A stretch of DNA of 64,000 bases from Sinonovacula constricta (lineage: Eukaryota > Mollusca > Bivalvia > Cardiida > Solecurtidae). How positions within the stretch are numbered: position 1 is the stretch's first letter; every line of letters starts with the position of its first letter. The stretch covers positions 1,606,401-1,670,400 of the forward strand of contig CM017560.1 in assembly GCA_007844125.1 (NCBI GenBank), written 5' to 3'. The position numbers were made by a program, and so were the translations under genes. This document shows positions 32,901 to 47,060 of the stretch, one piece after another. The notes below the pieces were generated by a model. It was not told the DNA's origin. It saw nothing but the letters and a program-made list of their open reading frames with translations, and searched no databases.

Positions 32901-35900
32901 TGAGAGATTTATAAAGCTGTTAGCAGATGGGGTATTATTAGAAATCAAATTACATTTTTTACCAATTATTAACAGCTTAAATCAAACAGCACAATTTTAT
33001 AAGTGTTCACTCTTTCTAGTAACAATTGAGTAAAAACTATGAGCAATCTATAGCAATACTGATTAATCTTTCACCAGGTTTGAAACTTATTTTTGGTAAG
33101 GAAAAAAAAATATTAGACATAATTTGATTGTAAAAAAGACATCATAATTGATAAAATAGTCTTACTTTGAGATTTTTATGCATAAATGTGTGTTTAAGGT
33201 TAATTTAAAAAAAAACTGGGGATGCTAATGGTAGCTAAAATTTTAACTGGTTAATCTTTCAGAGTAACTGATAAGCCTTCCAGTTAACTGGGAGAAATGA
33301 TTTTTATCCACTGATTTATATTTATCTTTGAAGCTTATATACTAATATTATTTTATTTGTTTAGAACTTGTTTATGTGTAATTTATTGCATTATTAACAT
33401 GACTAGATATAATTTGTATTATACTTTTTGTTTCTGTTGACTTTAGTAAATAATTAAAATGTGACTTGCTTGAAAGTTTCAGATATAGCTTTGTAGTCAT
33501 CGATTTTGTGGTCTCCACAATATCAGGTCACGTGCCCGGTACTCGTATTTGTTCTGGCTGTTTTTGTTTCACTGTCATATGACATATTTGCCCTAAAGTT
33601 TTAAGTTACTTTCCTTTTTGTAAGTTATGGACACCGATTTTATACCAAAAGGCCTAGTTAAAGAATAAATCATACAATAGTATATTTCCATGGAGAAAAA
33701 CACTGCTGAAGCGACCAAAGCTTGCAGATTTCAAAATATGTCTTAAAGGCATTGTCACCTGGCAGATTGTGTTTTACCAAGTACAGTGTCCAATTAACTT
33801 CTTGTCATTGTGTGTAAAACAACAACAACAGTACAATCAACTAAGACAGAGGTAATGTTAATTGGAACTAACTGTTATGGATTGCTTCTAGGATGCATTT
33901 TCTTGGAAAGAATATAGCATGTAGATTGGTAGATTAACCTTATCAAGAGATCGTAACTAGTTAATCGTTTAAAAAAGGTTAACAGATTAATAATTTACCC
34001 GTTAGCATCCCTAAAAAACACCCATGAAATTTAGAATGGGCAAGCTTAGTTATGCATAAAGACTGCATGAGCAATCAATTAACTTGTTTGGTATTTCTTT
34101 CATGAGTTTCTAATAGTGGAGCTGATAATGTATTATTTAAATCATATTTTTAAAAAGGTTTTTTCTTTTGCATGCATTCATAAAGTAGATAGATGTGAAA
34201 GTATATATTTCATTTTTTCTTTTTCCTCAATTTTAAATTTGTTAGCTATATTGATAAAAATTAAATATAAAAGAAAAGGTTTGTTCTTCATCATAGCTAA
34301 ATATTATTCCAAGTGTTAATAATTATAGGCTTTTCTGTTGATCCACTGCATTATGAGAGCAAAGTAAGGGAATGTAGTGACCAAGACTGACTTCAACCCT
34401 ATTTACAAAGATTACAAATAATATACACTGTTAAAGCACACACTTTGCTTTTTTCACCCAATCATTTGTTATTATTTATAAAGGGATGTGCAGAGCATTA
34501 TATGGGGGCTATGTTAGATTCATGTTGGTTGGTCAATTGGTCTGCTGATTTGTTCAGCAAGACAAGACAAGATGTTCATGCTATTTCTCATCTCCCTTTG
34601 TATGATTTTGACAAAACTTCACAGGACCAGTAAGTAACTATCCTAGTTTTGTGTAACTTTGGCACATGATCAGTCTGAATTTAAAATAGTTATAACCGTT
34701 TTTGAAACTTGCTGAAATTTATTTTGTCTGTAGCATTTCTCAACTGCCATTGGTTGAATTTACACTTAACTCAATAACTTACAATGCAAAGTCTTCCTGT
34801 GCGTATTGACAATTTGCTTCAGTTTGTACTGAGTTACCCGGTAAGACCCTTTTTTTATTACTTGAATATTTTTCCATTTCTTTGTAATTATTGCTTGGAT
34901 TAGGATATAACTTCACAGCATAAATAAGGACCAATGCTTGTTGGGTATTTTATTGGCATGTCATTGCTGCCTTGATTTTAGTTATGTTTTTGCCATTTTT
35001 TTAATTAAATACATTTTGTTGGCACTATTTTTTAGCTGTCCTGAGCCGAATTTTATTTAACTTTTCACTAATTATAAGTACCTAGCCTTGCACATATTCA
35101 TATTATAAGCATGTCATACTTGCTTTAATTATCCCTGAATATTTCATATTTTTTAAATATTTTGTTTCTGTTCTATATCTCATTTTCTATTATATACTGA
35201 ATTAATGCTAATTGTTACATTTATTGATTTTTTTTGGTCTACAATATTTCTTGCAAACCATTTGTGTGATTGAAATAAAAAAAATTGTGAAATGTCAGAC
35301 TAAATATGACATGACTTCAGTTGCTGTTACAGAGCAGTATCTGGAGGTAGTCATCATCTTCACTTTTAAACTATCAGCATCTGGTCAGGCTGACAATTAG
35401 GGCAAACACCAACATCTCTTGGCAGCTTAACATTAGTGTGTATCATATTTCAGTTGTCACAAGCAAAATTGCCTCCTGCAAGTTCAGAAGTGGCTGAGGC
35501 CTATTTCTCCATCAAGTAAGATATTTGCAGCCAATCAATGTGTGATTTTGACTACGGTACTTGTCTGGGTGAAACTTCCTTTGGAGCATATCTGCAAGCT
35601 GACCTTTGGGGCATCACTGGTGCAACATTGGTTCTGATTAAGGGTACCAAAATTATTAGCGAAAGTCACCATGATGTCCATAGATGTGTTGGTGCAAGTT
35701 TCATAGCAGCAGAATTCTACTCTGTAAATCTTGTCTTGTGAAGAGATTATGTACTTTGTAAGTAATGACATCACTGATTTTAGTTTTTTGTGCATAAAAT
35801 ACTCAAGGATTATCTTACAAAAGTACATGGGTCTGTTAAAAATGTATTGTTACTTAGTAACTTGAGTGTTATCACCAAAGGGCTCAAAGCCCATAGATAT

Positions 35901-38900
35901 TTAACATTGCCTCTTCAGTTTGAGACAATTTCCTATCACCTGATTGGTTGATTTGTTCAGTTTTTCAAATTCAACCAATCATATGCTCTGGAATAGTCAT
36001 TTTCTTAAGTTTTATAAACTTGAGCCTATGTTGAACAATGTCTCATCTGCTTTCTTTATTTATTTGAGGAACTTCATCTCTATGCCTGTTAAAGAGGCCT
36101 ATGTGCCATAATAGACAGCAGAAGTGTATTAAACAGAACAGAATTGCACTTATGTCTTAATTGTACTGTCCTAAAATAATTTAAAAGAAAATATTTTAAA
36201 AATAATTTAATTTTCTCTAATACAATATATTATTTTTTATGCCCCTCTTCAAGAAACTTTGGTGATATGTTATTAAGATTTATTTGAAGGTATCTGGTGA
36301 CAAACTTACTGCTGCACATCATGTTAATATGGATTACCCCTGTAAGAGTTCCTGTGTATTTTGGGTTTAATGGCACACCGACACTTGATAGGTCATATGG
36401 CGCCAAATACAATAAGAAGTCTATATTTTTGGAAAGGTTCACAACTATTCATAATTAAGGTCTGGTGCAAGAAAATACCTTTAACATGAGGCTAACAGTG
36501 TAGGCTTGCTTCTAATTGTATCATTAAATAGTGTTTTGTGTATTATTGCTCAATATCTTAATCTTCACATCATTTAGTAATTTTTTTTTTTCTTTTAAAT
36601 AATTGTAGCAATAGTAGAATTTTTTATTTAGCTTGCAATAAACTGACGATAGGTTTTCTTTGTTCACACACAAGTGGTTATACTAGCGACAGCCTAGCTA
36701 AATTTTATAGTTTATGTCGGCAATGTACAAATTGTCTCCCATGTCAGATAGTATTCTTTGGTGGTCCATATAGAGAATGGTCCTGTTGGCTAGTCTAAGA
36801 AATGTTTTTGTATGGTCGTTAAGCCTTCTCTTGCTAAAGCGGTTAATAACAAATGCCTTCTTTTTTAGCGGACGGCACACCATTCTTTACTGAGGTAAAC
36901 ATATTAATGACTTAGCAGCAAATAGTATACCAGTATATCCTGATCATCAGAAGTAGCTAGCTAATCTGGGCCTATGCTAATTGCCTAGCCTTATTATTTA
37001 ACTATTAATCAAGTAACTAAGACTTAAACTTGACAAAACGATATTAGTTATGGCTACATCAATTAAAGCCATTTGTGTTGTTCTTGCATTTTTTTAAAGT
37101 TAATTAGGGTTAATGCACATATGACACTCATTTTGTTATAAGTTAAAACACGTGACCCATGGATTTAAGCACTAATGTATAAGTAAGTTGTTAGTGAAGA
37201 ATGGTGCCTGTCTGTAATATATACCATGTTTGTCTGTTGTAGGTTCATACTGTTATTAACCTATTTTAGACATGATTAAAGTAAGGTTTAATTGAATGAT
37301 TGAGATTTCTTAAAATGGTTTAAACTATTTTCTGATAAAGAGTAAATTGATTTTAAGTTGTGTTGTCGTTACCTCTTATAGTAGCTATACAAACAGTGCT
37401 GTTATTGTTAAAAACATTGGTTCACTTTTTATATATATTTTTTTCTTCAAATATTTACTTCTTCATTATTTTTGTTTAATTCAAATGTTGTGACAGACCG
37501 GCTAATGGTTAACAACTATTTATGTAAGTGAAATTGTCTTTAAATACATTTTTGTTATTTTATGTTGTACACTTACACACAAACAAAAAATGATGATATA
37601 TATTTTTTATTATGAAAAATAAATAAATTAAGACTTAACATGAAGCTTATTTGCATTTTAAGGTTTAGATTTACTTTCTAGATATACAAAATTATCTTAG
37701 TGCACACTAATATAAGCAACACTCAAAGGAAAGTTATTTTAATTATGTTTTATTTAAATTATTTGTAAATAAATGTGTTTATGGCATGTTCTTTTTGTCA
37801 AAAACGTTGATATTTTTATTATTCTATACAAAGTTCTGTTAAAAACAAATTGTTAACCTGTCCATTATTTTGCAATTATAGATTGGTACCTTTGCTATGT
37901 AGCATCATTTCTTAGCTAAAGCTAACAAAAATGACAAGAAATATTCTTTGATGCAAGTAAATCCCACCTGTTCTTGGTTGTTGATCTTTTAGTCACTTTG
38001 AAGATAATGCAAACAATGTAAAGGAATTAGCTTCCTTATTTACATAGCCTTGCACACTTAAGATATTAAAGGGAGGCAAATCAGTAAACATCTCATTTTA
38101 CCTAGATTGTTTCCCCTGATACTTTAACACACCACTTAAGATGGTAGAGACAACAAATATGGTAGAGTAATATATCCAAAGTATCCCAGTTGGTATGCTC
38201 AATGTGACTACTAACACCATGTGACTCCCTATATGTACCAACAATACAGTGTATGGTAGGGATACATGTAGATAAAGAAGATCTATCATGAAGCCTACAA
38301 ACACACTATACCCCTGTCATGCTATATTCATATTTAGCTCAAAGTATAGACACAAACCTATAAACATTAAATATGATCCAATTTTATAAATACAAGTAAA
38401 GATGCTGTGAACATACTAAACAGTGCAGGTCCAGATCAGTTTTGTCTGCATCTGTCATTCCTTAACAGTCTACTTTCCCAGTGTTATTGATAGATTCACT
38501 AAAATTGATGTGTTCAAAAGACATAACAGTCAGTACTGCTGTAGATCTATGCTGGCTTGAGAAAAATACTAATTCAGAAATATCTATTCTTTTGTTATTT
38601 TTTATTAAAATCATTGTATAAGATCTACAAACAAATTGAATGCAGTTGTCTCTTTTGTTTTTGCTAGTAATTGTTCACCTTTTGAGATAATGATACTTAT
38701 GTGCAGACTTCACTTCCAAGTATCTGAATTGCTTGATCAGTAGTTTTACTGACCAATCAGATACAATAGGCTGGTTCCAGGTCCATGACAAAGTTGTGTA
38801 ACTTGGGACCCTGAGTTTAAAATAGTGTTACGAGGATTTATTCATCTGAATGACTTCAAAGCAATATGGATTGTCTATTGTTGTTAAAAACTATCGTGTT

Positions 38901-39540
38901 TTATTATTGATGGTGAGAAAACTTGAAAAATGAGAGGACATTTTTGGCACTAGGACAACTATATGCCATCATCCTAACTTTTAACTCTATTATTCAACAC
39001 AAAGGGTCATCCCATAAACACACAGTAAACTCTATTCTTGTTGAATTTATTTTTACTATTAGAAATTCACATGTTTTGTAAGGATATAGAGATTACTATC
39101 CAGAAGATTCTAACAAAATGTTACAGAACATTGTGAATGCGTTGTGATAATTTTGAGTCCATCATGCATAATTTCTTTTTCTTTTTTTTTTTTAAAAGAT
39201 TGTTACAAAGTATAATAAGACAAACAATTAAACTTCTGCTATGAAAATTAGATCTAGTCTTGATGCTTCGTCAGTTAATTATTTGCAGAATGTATATTTT
39301 CACATTTTTTCTATACTTATTCTTAAGTGGTCTATATTTTATAACAATTCATATTTTGTACCATGTAATTACTGTTTTGAAGCATAGGCAGTTTATTTTG
39401 TATAATATAAAACTGTTGCTATGATATAATCAAATCACTGTTAAAAGCTATGTGTGGTATAAAAAAATGAGTACATTCACTTCCAAGGATAACCCTGCCA
39501 ATGTAGTTCTGCATAAGTTTATGAAATATGTATGTTTTTG
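32900..39540. other. CpG-poor AT-rich stretch without recognised gene
   Basis: Nothing with a known domain. Short ORFs (34445-34633, 35212-35400, minus 36698-36883) lack family signatures. Two loose CAATCA inverted pairs sit near 35.95 and 38.74 kb. The low CpG matches the DGK gene body, so the region may still be transcribed. Confidence 0.45.
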
Positions 39541-39544
39541 CTAA

Positions 39545-41000
39545 AGTACTAGGCTGGTGTACTGAAGCACAGCTAGACTTGTGTACTGAAGTGCAGGTAG
39601 GCTGGTGTACTGAAGTGCAGGTAGACTGGTGTGGTGTACTGAAGTGCAGGTAGGCTGGTGTACTGAAGTGCAGGTAGGCTGGTTTGTACTGAAGCACAGC
39701 TAGACTGGTGTGGTGTACTGAAGTGCAGCTAGAGTGGTGTACTGAAGTGCAGGTAGGCTGGTTTGTACTGAAGCACAGCTAGACTTGTGTACTGAAGTGC
39801 AGGTAGGCTGGTTTGTACTGAAGCACAGCTAGACTGGTGTACTGAAGTGCAGGTAGGCTGGTGTACTGAAGCACAGCTATACTGGTGTACTGAAGTGCAG
39901 GTAGGCTGGTGTACTGAAGCACAGCTATACTGGTGTACTGAAGTGCAGGTAGGCTGGTGTACTGAAGTGCAGCTAGACTGGTGTGGTGTACTGAAGTGCA
40001 GGTAGGCTGGTTTGTACTGAAGTGCATCTAGACTGGTGTACTGAAGTGCAGCTAGACTGGTGTACTAAAGTGCAGGTAGGCTGGTTCTTACTGAAGTTCA
40101 TCTAGACTGGTGTACTATAGCTGTTAGACTGATGTATTGAAGCACAGCTAGACTAGTGTACTAAAGTACAACTAGGCTGGTTTGTACTTAAGCACTGCTA
40201 GACTAGTTTGTACTGAAGCATACCTAGGCTGGTTTGTACTGAAGCACAGCTAGACTGGTGTACTTCATTGCAGGTAGACTGGTTTACTGAAGTGCAGCTA
40301 GACTGGTGTACTAAAGTGCAGGTAGGCTGGTTTGTACTAAAGTGCAGGTAGGCTAGTGTACTGAAGTGCAGGTAGGCTGGTTTGTACTAAAGTGCAAGTA
40401 GGCTGGTGTACTGAAGTGCAGGTAGGCTAGTTTGTACTAAAGTGCAAGTAGGCTGATTGAACTGTAGCTTGGCTAGACCAATATAATGAAGTATGGCTAG
40501 AATGATGTAGACTGATTGTACTGAAGCATAACTTGACTAGCTACTGAAGCACCACTTAAATTAATATACTGAAGCACATATACAGTGATTAAACTGAAGC
40601 AAGCTAGACAAGATGTACTGATCCGAAGCTAGACCAGTGGTACCAAACACAAATGGACCGACTTAACTGAAAAACAGACAAGCTGGTTGTATAGGAGTAT
40701 AGCTAGAATGGATGTATTTAGGTTAGCTAGACTAACTGCTGTAGCTTGAACAGAATGGTTATTCTAATGCAAATCTAGACCGGTCATACTAAAAAAAAAT
40801 AGACTGGTTATACTGAAGCACATATAGATTGGTTGTACTGAAGCACATTTAGACAGGTTGTACTGAAATACAGCTAGACTGGTCATACTGAAGAACATAT
40901 AGACTGGTTATAAAGAAGCACAGCTAGACTGGTTATACTGAAGCACATATTGACTGGTTGTACTGAAGAATAGCTAGACTGGTTGTCTTGTGGCATAATA
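39545..41000. repeat. About 24-bp degenerate tandem array
   Basis: Units such as tgtactgaagtgcaggtagg plus ctgg and gtttgtactgaagcacagct plus agactg. They are regular to about 40460, then increasingly diverged to about 41000. Repeated minus-strand reading frames are a consequence of the near-24-bp period. Confidence 0.93.
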
Positions 41001-41169
41001 AGACTTTCAAACAGCTTAGTTACTGTGACACTGCCAGTCTGGTTAATATTTAAACAGCGAAACTGTATTTCTCCTAGGATGGAACGGCAACACTATTAGT
41101 ATAATAATATATAAACTAATAAATGAACACTGTATATTTTTTGTTTTTAAGTTTTCTTTTACTGTTTAA

Positions 41170-41252
41170 TAAATATAAACTATATGTTAATTGTTATATT
41201 TGTGTTGTTATTGCCTCTTTTTCATTGTCTTTTACATTATCATGAATAAAGT
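41170..41252 (+). terminator. Candidate polyadenylation signals
   Basis: taataaata near 41168 and tgaataaag near 41245 are the last AATAAA sites before CpG content rises. They are possible ends of a long DGK 3' transcript. AATAAA is frequent in AT-rich DNA, so this is weak. Confidence 0.2.
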
Positions 41253-41352
41253 GTTAGTTGTAGACACATTCTTCTTTTAACTGTTTATGAAAATCCCATT
41301 TAATTATAAGGTTGAATATGCCTTATACATTCTTTATCCCACCATCTCTGTA

Positions 41353-41405
41353 AATATCGGTTGATATAACCCGTGTGATAAAGATGAGCTTTATCAACCG
41401 ATATT
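41353..41405. repeat. Short hairpin aatatcggttgata
   Basis: Perfect 14-bp arms at 41353-41366 and 41392-41405 around a 25-bp loop. It lies inside a possible larger element that begins with tctttatcccaccatc (about 41331) and meets its reverse complement-like gatggtgggatgaaaaga at 42712-42730. Confidence 0.85.
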
Positions 41406-41559
41406 CGCGCACCTGCTCTAAGCTGGACTACTTTTTTGACGAAACGAGCAGGAATGTTTACGAGAACGAAACTAATTTATCCCGTAATTATGCTTGTGGT
41501 CACCCCAAAAATATAAAGATTGGTTAAATAGAGCAAAAAAAAGGCTATTTAAAAAAAGA

Positions 41560-41619
41560 ATGAAAGCGGTTTCGATCTCTGTCCTGCAGGCAGCGTCTTA
41601 ATCGACTGAGCTAACCGGA
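41560..41619 (-). pseudogene. tRNA-like relic
   Basis: On the minus strand: gtccggttagctcagtcg (good A box) then gcctgcagg and gatcgaaacc in the B-box place. The acceptor stem does not pair with the 3' side, so it is a tRNA pseudogene or a SINE head rather than a working tRNA. Confidence 0.5.
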
Positions 41620-42728
41620 CAATTCATCTCGACATTCCGAAGTTATATTTAACAATGATAGATCTATAGAAAATTTGAAAAACAATAAAAAAATATCAGA
41701 AAAATGAAACAACATGTATTACAGGAACATAATTAAAATTGTTTAGTAATAAAATCAATAAAAGTACGAATTTGTAGTCTGCAAAAATAAAAACAACTGT
41801 CGAAATGTCAGATCATGCAAGTCACCGTTGTTTTGATGTTATTTAGTGTGAATTGAATTTAGTGTGAATTGAAAGAATTTGATGAAGAATCGTGTAAAAA
41901 CCTAAGCAGTGTTGAAGAGATGAGCTACGAGGATTTCGTGGCAAAATCTGGCTTTAATCCGAACATTTTTGAAAAGGAAATTGTTCTTGAATCTGTGGTG
42001 ACTGTCTTAGATTGCATCATCTGCCTAATCTTAGGACAGACCCTGATGATAAAATGTCGTTACATGAGGCACATTATAATGGTTTAGATAGAGCTCGATC
42101 TTAAGTCGAACCAAATACAGCTGACTGCATAGATCTGGACAAATGTGCTAAAAAATCAGTTTCTAGACGTTAACATGAACACCAACCCACCACCTCCAAA
42201 TCCGACATTTCTCCAAATTTCGCAAGTCACCCTGTCAAAAACACAACTATCTTCGAAATTTTAAAGCGCTGTATTCAATGTTTATAATTTCAATGTGATC
42301 AACAATTAAAATCCATGAGCTGCTGTTTGTTACATCCACAAACACACACAAACCTCGAATGTAATTCGCGTTTCTTAATGCCAAGTGCGTAGCAACTTTA
42401 ATGTTACACGACCTTGACATTATACACTACATGTATAACTTTACATGAGGGTGTGATTTTTGTTGTTCTTTTTTTCTAACCATTATATTTAGATATTGTA
42501 ATCAATAAAATTACAACCTTGTGTATAGCGCAAATAAAATAAAATAAATAACATGTTTATTGTCTTATTTCTTTATTGTAAAATCGAACTATTTCTTATA
42601 GCTGAATTACTCTATTGCTCGCGCATGAATTTCGTGTATTGCATTGGAATGTCAGGTCATGTAAGGTAGGAGCAGTAGCGGTAAATTTAAATGTTTCCTT
42701 TGAAAAGCTGTTGATGGTGGGATGAAAA

Positions 42729-42880
42729 GAATACCAGGTTAGTGTTGATATAGATATATGTTATCATGCTCGGCCCGAAAATCAGAAAGCACTCGGCAAA
42801 CCTCGTGCTTTCTGATTTTCTTAGCCTCGCCTGATAACATTTATCTATAATTCTATATTGATACACTAACCTGGTATTCT
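42729..42880. mobile_element. Fold-back element
   Basis: Ends agaataccagg and cctggtattct are exact inverted repeats. Complementarity continues through gttagtgttgata/tattgatacactaac and closes at cagaaagcac / gtgctttctg around a 12-base loop. The whole 152 bp folds as one imperfect hairpin. Confidence 0.88.
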
Positions 42881-43353
42881 CTATTTATAAACTTTTAATT
42901 AATTCAAATGTAATAAATGGTAAACCTGGCCAACCAAGTTTATAATTTATTCTGATTGCAAAACGTCGATTGTGGTTAATGCTGGGGTTCAGTTTGGGAT
43001 TTTGTGAGGCAAAAAGGCGATTGTGGTGTTAAAACAGTCATCAGAATTAACTCCACATTCATTTGCCAACATTTATTTGTCAATCCCTATAAGTTTTCGG
43101 ACTCTTACGCGCAAACGGAAAATGAACGAAGCCTGATATAACTATGATAACTCCTTAAAAGCCGGGTGGGCTTATCAGCATTCAGAATGATTAACATATC
43201 TGGTTTTCAGTGAGAGTAATGACAGTTAAAATTCTATTTAAAAGTCTTGTGCACTTGTAATAGCATAGATGAAGATTTGACTGGCATGTTTTAATTTATC
43301 ATACTACATGAAACGTTGCTTTGTCAGAACAGAACAAAACAGCGAATTCGGGG

Positions 43354-43640
43354 CGCCAATGGCCGGGTGTGTAGAGTCGCTGACTTGTAATTCCTCTGAC
43401 CCCACATCCTTCACCCATTGGGATGTTTATTAGAAGCGAACGATTCCACGTAAAAAATTGTTCTGTAGAACCTTCGGCATGTTTGTGGTTCTACCTAGAC
43501 AATTACCTTGGATTTTCCGCCACCAGTTACAGCTGGAAGTCGCTTATAGATTGTTTCCACATCAGGGAAGATCCTTTATCTTGACAGCCATCTTTGATGG
43601 CAACTTCAAATTATTGGTTCATCCTTAATCAAAATGAACA
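43354..43640 (+). mobile_element. tRNA(Leu)-like SINE
   Basis: Head gccgggtgtgtagagtcgct then gacttgtaattcctctgacc; body gaaccttcggcatgtttgtg, gttctacctagacaatt and gattttccgccacc. The same family as 2557 and 19395 but with a better-preserved middle. The 3' border is unclear. Confidence 0.65.
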
Positions 43641-46639
43641 GTGTATCTTTGTTGGTTGTATTTGTCTTACCTTTTAAAATATTGTTTTGATATTTAAAGA
43701 ACATTATTAAAGCTGTTAAAGTTGATATAAAATTAAGTAAAATAGACTAAAAAGTAAAAACAGTGGTGAGTTGAATACAGCACATATTTCCGGATTTCAA
43801 TCTGCATTAGCTTTTGCCTTCAAAGATGGCTGCCTTAAACTGTCATCAATGCTTATGGCATCACATGGAAACTATCTATTGTACTGCTGTGATCCAATTT
43901 TATAGCATATGCCACGATTGGCGTGTCTCATACACGTAAACAAAAAAAGAGCACTCATGAATATATCCTAATAATGGTATGTTTTTTTCAGATGAGTATA
44001 TTGATTCAATAGTTTCAATTATTTCTACTGCTTCATTTTCATACGGAATGATGAATTAGCGTGTCACATTTCTAAGTAGTTCAATTGTGAGATTAGAAAG
44101 CTGCACCTAAAAGTAGGCTACATTTTGTTATTGTCATTTTCAAAAATAGCTGCTGAACGTTTTTATCACAGTATTGTCTTTTTAAGTGTTCTTTTTTTTT
44201 ATAAATAACGAACGCAATTGGTGTAAGCCTTTTTGTCGTCAGTAGATATTTGTTACCGGTGCTTTTTTTAACTTACTCCTCGTATGATCGTTGTTGTTGC
44301 TTGGTGTTGTTCTTCTAGCATAAATAGACATCAATGTGTACACCGAATCCAAAAGAACGATGGTACATTACAGTGAGAGCCCTTGATGTATGTCAACATT
44401 TACCCACAGTTTAAGAGTTCATCGAAGCTCCCCTATGTCAACTTTCCCAAGCCAAGATGCACGTTTGTTAAAGGGTTTGGTCAGTAACTCTGACTCATTA
44501 ATCGTGGCCTGACGTAGCTTTCTTGTCAAGTGTTTAGGGACGCAGGGTAAACAAGCATTTGTCGGCACAAACTTTGTCATTGAGCGGTTTTTGATGTGAG
44601 ATAATGGATTATTGCAGCACCTTCTAAAGCCCTTGCTGTCAGCGCCAAAACACCGCCGGCCAAATACAAACAGGAGCCTGAGCTCAGTGCAGCTAACCAG
44701 TCGACGACATTCGGTAATATTCGTAATCACAAAGCCGGCGGTGCTTGCCGTCAAGCTTACCTTTAACTCAATTGGAACGTCTCGGATAAATCACGAATTA
44801 TAATTCGGATGGATGACTTGAGCCCCTGCGAAAATTATCATGGGTCGGTACCTTTAACGTCATTAAAACAACAAAAATATAGCTTTAACTGTTGAAATGC
44901 AGTAATAGTTTTATACCACTTTTCTGTCAAAATGCAGTAATAGTTGTATATCTAAAGAAATTTGACGTATACATTGGTAGATGGAAGTGTAAAGGACAAA
45001 GTAATCTTATACACTACTCTAATCGCCATCAGTTTGATATAGTTATATTTCTATTTTGTACATATCAGTGTACAAGATCGATCACAAGCGTGATAATCCA
45101 GAGGCCGGAATAACCCGAGGATTTCCGATTGTGTTTTATTTATTTTGAAGTCACCTAGCATATAAATAACTTAAACCGCAGTCAATTTAACATCGAAAAT
45201 ATTACTGCGACATGTTTTACCTTTAGGAGCTTTCGAGAGCATGACATCAAACGGATAAGTTGTTCGCAAGGCAAGGTCTTAACACAACCTCAAATCGTGT
45301 TAAAAGACGTGTCACTGTCACCTGTTTCATTAGGTTTCCTGTTGTATAGTATTAGGAATCAATAAACAACATAAAACTTACAACTTGACTTGTCTCGTTA
45401 CCCATCATACATGGCTCCACCAGCGCCGAAACAAGCCTTGATATATGGCGCCATTTAGATCCAATGACAATATTAGTGCAAGAGAGGATTTTGCGTGCAA
45501 CATTTTGGCTCACTGATATATTCTTACTTATGAATTTTACATTTGATTTACAAAGAGGCGTCTGCGCTTTCCTTTCGGCAGTAAATTTTGGGGATCAGTT
45601 TAAAAAGAAGTTTTACAATTAAGTAGCCTTTACGCCGTTTATACGATGTAAATTTATATATTAATTATCTTTTATATTAAACATTGTGCAACAGTTCTAG
45701 ATAATGATTTACAATGTGTGCATTTTTATTCTTCTCCAAAAACTCTTTATTTTCCAATTTTTTGTGCAGTCATATCGACAGTCTTTCTGCACTTTTTGCG
45801 TTTTGATTCATCAATGATAGCAATCGGAACAACACGGTGTTGATTGCTTTAACACCAGTTTATTGATACAGAGCGACGAAAATATTCTACGAGCTACTCT
45901 TGCATATAACCTAGGTTTTTATACTTTTCTAGCAGGCTTAGTTCGATCGACAGGCTGTTTATAAATTGCAATATACGTGGACGACACTTCGACAGTAAAT
46001 TAAAAGGCTAACTTCAAAAATCTCAATTAATTAACATGCTCTAACTCTTATTTTAGATTTCCATTGTCAAAAATCATATTTTTCCCCCTTTTCCGTGAGT
46101 TATGTGGGTTTTTTGTAACATTAGGGATGGATATTACTTTAACCTGAAAATTATTACATATATTATTATGATTATTAAAATAGACCATCATTTGACCATT
46201 ACAAAAAAAGATCAGCACACTTCAAAATCATGCTTTAAAATTCAGCGTATACTACGATAATTATGTAAAGGCCAAAACCAAAAACTCCGCGTCTGCTTGA
46301 AAAGATGGACCTTTTTCATTTTATTACCATGGTTACTTACAATATTAATGTTTAAGTTACATCGCAAACGCGAGGCTTAAAGTATTAAGTTAAATACCTT
46401 AAGTTGGATGAATGTAATATTGATTATACGAATCGCTATCAAAAAAGGACGACACCAGTCACGATTCTCTGTTTTTACGTCTGTCGATGCCCGTCCTTAT
46501 TCTCTTATAGCAACATTAACATACCCGTGCAAATAGTGACAAGGCATTTTGAGGATTTAATGACTTTAAGTCAAATTAATGTTAAAATAATATACTTTCA
46601 CTATGTTTACTTTCGGGTTTATTATAACCAATTAATTGT

Positions 46640-47060
46640 CATAAATTGAAGCAATATATCCAAATGACGGGTAATCGACGGCCAGCCAAGTAGAATTAAG
46701 TCCCGCTTGCCACCCGTCCTTGAGATCGCGCGATGCATTAATTAGCCGGTAAGTGAAAAGGGGCACTTTAATTACCGCTAAAACAAACAGCAGCAACGTC
46801 ATCTTAAAACCATTTTAACACGTTAGGAGTACATCACAGGAAGGTCCTTCTCTGAGCCTAGGAATAAATCTCGTACTTCATACCTTTACGCCGGAGACAG
46901 ATGATAACAACCGACTATTTCCCGCAACGCCAAACGCAATTTGGCGGGTAAACGGTCGAAAAGTTTCGCGGCTGTCCGTTTGATGACGATGATCCAAGTA
47001 ATTGAGCCGAGACTGCAGACTGGATGGAGACATCATTTACCCCTAATCTGCTACGTTTTA
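46640..47060. promoter_or_regulatory. Candidate conserved non-coding regulatory block
   Basis: Unique, CpG-containing sequence with homeodomain-type cores (gcattaattagc, ctttaattacc, aagtaattgag), an E2F-like tttggcggg and cgcgcgatgc. This density of binding-type motifs in a gene desert resembles developmental enhancers. No conservation data are available here. Confidence 0.25.

Noticed and set aside
36698..36883. Minus-strand frame with NRFSKRRLNDHTKTFLRLANR
   Set aside because: Composition is protein-like, but no family is recognised and no splice-linked neighbour is visible.
39419..40027. Minus-strand Ser/Thr/Leu repeat proteins
   Set aside because: By-product of the near-24-bp array.
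44419..44803. Overlapping ORFs on both strands
   Set aside because: No domain; GC-richer DNA alone explains the longer frames.
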